From an uncultured Gemella sp. (GTDB taxonomy: Bacteria; Bacillota; Bacilli; Staphylococcales; Gemellaceae): DNA of 6,547 nt. A program made the translations under genes and the position numbers. Positions 6,282-6,547 of the stretch are shown here, one piece after another. The notes beneath the pieces were generated by a model. That model saw only the letters and a list, made by a program, of their open reading frames with translations, had not been told where the DNA came from and made no database searches. Every line of letters begins with the position of its first letter. Within the stretch, counting starts at the first letter, position 1. The DNA lies in NCBI RefSeq assembly GCF_900766305.1, contig NZ_CAAFUZ010000086.1, forward strand, positions 1 through 6,547, read 5' to 3'.

Positions 6282-6311
6282 ATTATAATATATAAGGACA
6301 TAATTTTACAA
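6282..6311 (-). promoter_or_regulatory. Promoter of the deoxyribosyltransferase gene
   Basis: On the minus strand, TTGTAA (complement of 6306-6311) and TATAAT (complement of 6282-6287) are separated by 18 bp. Initiation near 6275 would leave a leader of about 22 nt that contains the strong Shine-Dalgarno. This also argues against the longer start at 6301. Confidence 0.6.
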
Positions 6312-6373
6312 CTAAAGTATAGAGGAATTGATAGTGATTATATGTTCTACTAGTTATTTTAAACTATTTCTAT

Positions 6374-6379
6374 TATAAT
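6374..6379 (+). promoter_or_regulatory. Possible -10 of topB
   Basis: TATAAT lies 40 bp before the topB start, which is a suitable distance. There is no recognisable -35 at 17-18 bp upstream, so the call rests on the -10 alone. Confidence 0.35.
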
Positions 6380-6419
6380 AATTAATGAAGTAAAGAATAT
6401 ATATGTGAGGAATTTATTG

Positions 6420-6547
6420 ATGAAAAGTGTAGTACTTTGTGAAAAGCCTTCGGTTGCTCGTGATATAGCGAGGAACCTTGGTGCGAAAAATAATAAAAAT
6501 GGTTGTCTAGAAGGGGACAAGTATGTAGTTACTTGGGCGTTAGGTCA
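6420..6547 (+). CDS. topB: DNA topoisomerase III, N-terminal fragment (runs off the window)
   Basis: The first 42 codons of a type IA topoisomerase are present; the gene continues beyond the right edge. The protein begins MKSVVLCEKPSVARDIARNL and goes on to NGCLEGDKYVVTWALG. This is the TOPRIM start typical of topoisomerase III, with the invariant glutamate at E8 in EKPS and the conserved VTWALGH segment cut at its last residue. Topoisomerase III relaxes and decatenates DNA through a transient single-strand break with a tyrosine link; the tyrosine lies beyond the window. The start is fixed by GAGGA at 6407-6411, 8 nt upstream. It is divergent from the deoxyribosyltransferase gene. Confidence 0.93.
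   Translation, partial: MKSVVLCEKPSVARDIARNLGAKNNKNGCLEGDKYVVTWALG

Noticed and set aside
6254..6301. N-terminal extension of the deoxyribosyltransferase from the ATG at 6301
   Set aside because: The strong Shine-Dalgarno points to 6253, the extension covers the promoter -10, and the family protein begins at MKLYLAG.
1..6547. CRISPR array, tRNA or rRNA gene, insertion sequence or attachment site
   Set aside because: I looked for regularly spaced repeats, cloverleaf sequences, transposase motifs and paired end repeats and saw none.

Overview
The window is very AT-rich and reads like a low-GC Gram-positive (Firmicutes) chromosome. The genus Gemella is my best guess, from the base composition, the style of the proteins and a degraded surface-protein signal sequence at the left end. 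This is recognition from memory, not a database result.

Layout. Positions 1-450 hold a short reading frame (60-350) whose N-terminus looks like a decayed YSIRK-type signal peptide, followed by a very stable hairpin terminator (402-446). Positions 447-1246 contain no convincing gene. They do contain an extended -10 promoter (738-746), broken reading-frame scraps (867-1099) and a strong terminator (1089-1132), which together look like the shell of an eroded gene or an unannotated short transcript. An Rgg/MutR-family regulator follows (1247-2176) with its own promoter and terminator. After a 235-bp regulatory gap comes a compact three-gene ABC transporter operon: two related FtsX/MacB-type permeases (2412-3797 and 3813-5072) and one complete ATPase (5086-5718). 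A long bidirectional terminator (5724-5784) separates it from a convergent nucleoside 2-deoxyribosyltransferase-family gene on the minus strand (5795-6253). The window ends inside the start of topB (DNA topoisomerase III, 6420 onward).

How the genes may work together. The transporter resembles the pneumococcal Vex (Vexp1-2-3) type, with two different FtsX-like permeases sharing one LolD/MacB-class ATPase. In the pneumococcus a two-component system (VncRS) sits beside it; here the neighbour is an Rgg-type regulator, a family known to bind short peptide pheromones. The operon promoter has a good -10 but no recognisable -35, and two copies of the palindromic octamer AAAACGTT lie just upstream, so regulator-dependent transcription is plausible. 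I infer a peptide-responsive export or immunity module. No convincing pheromone gene was found in the window. The deoxyribosyltransferase and topB look like ordinary housekeeping flanks.
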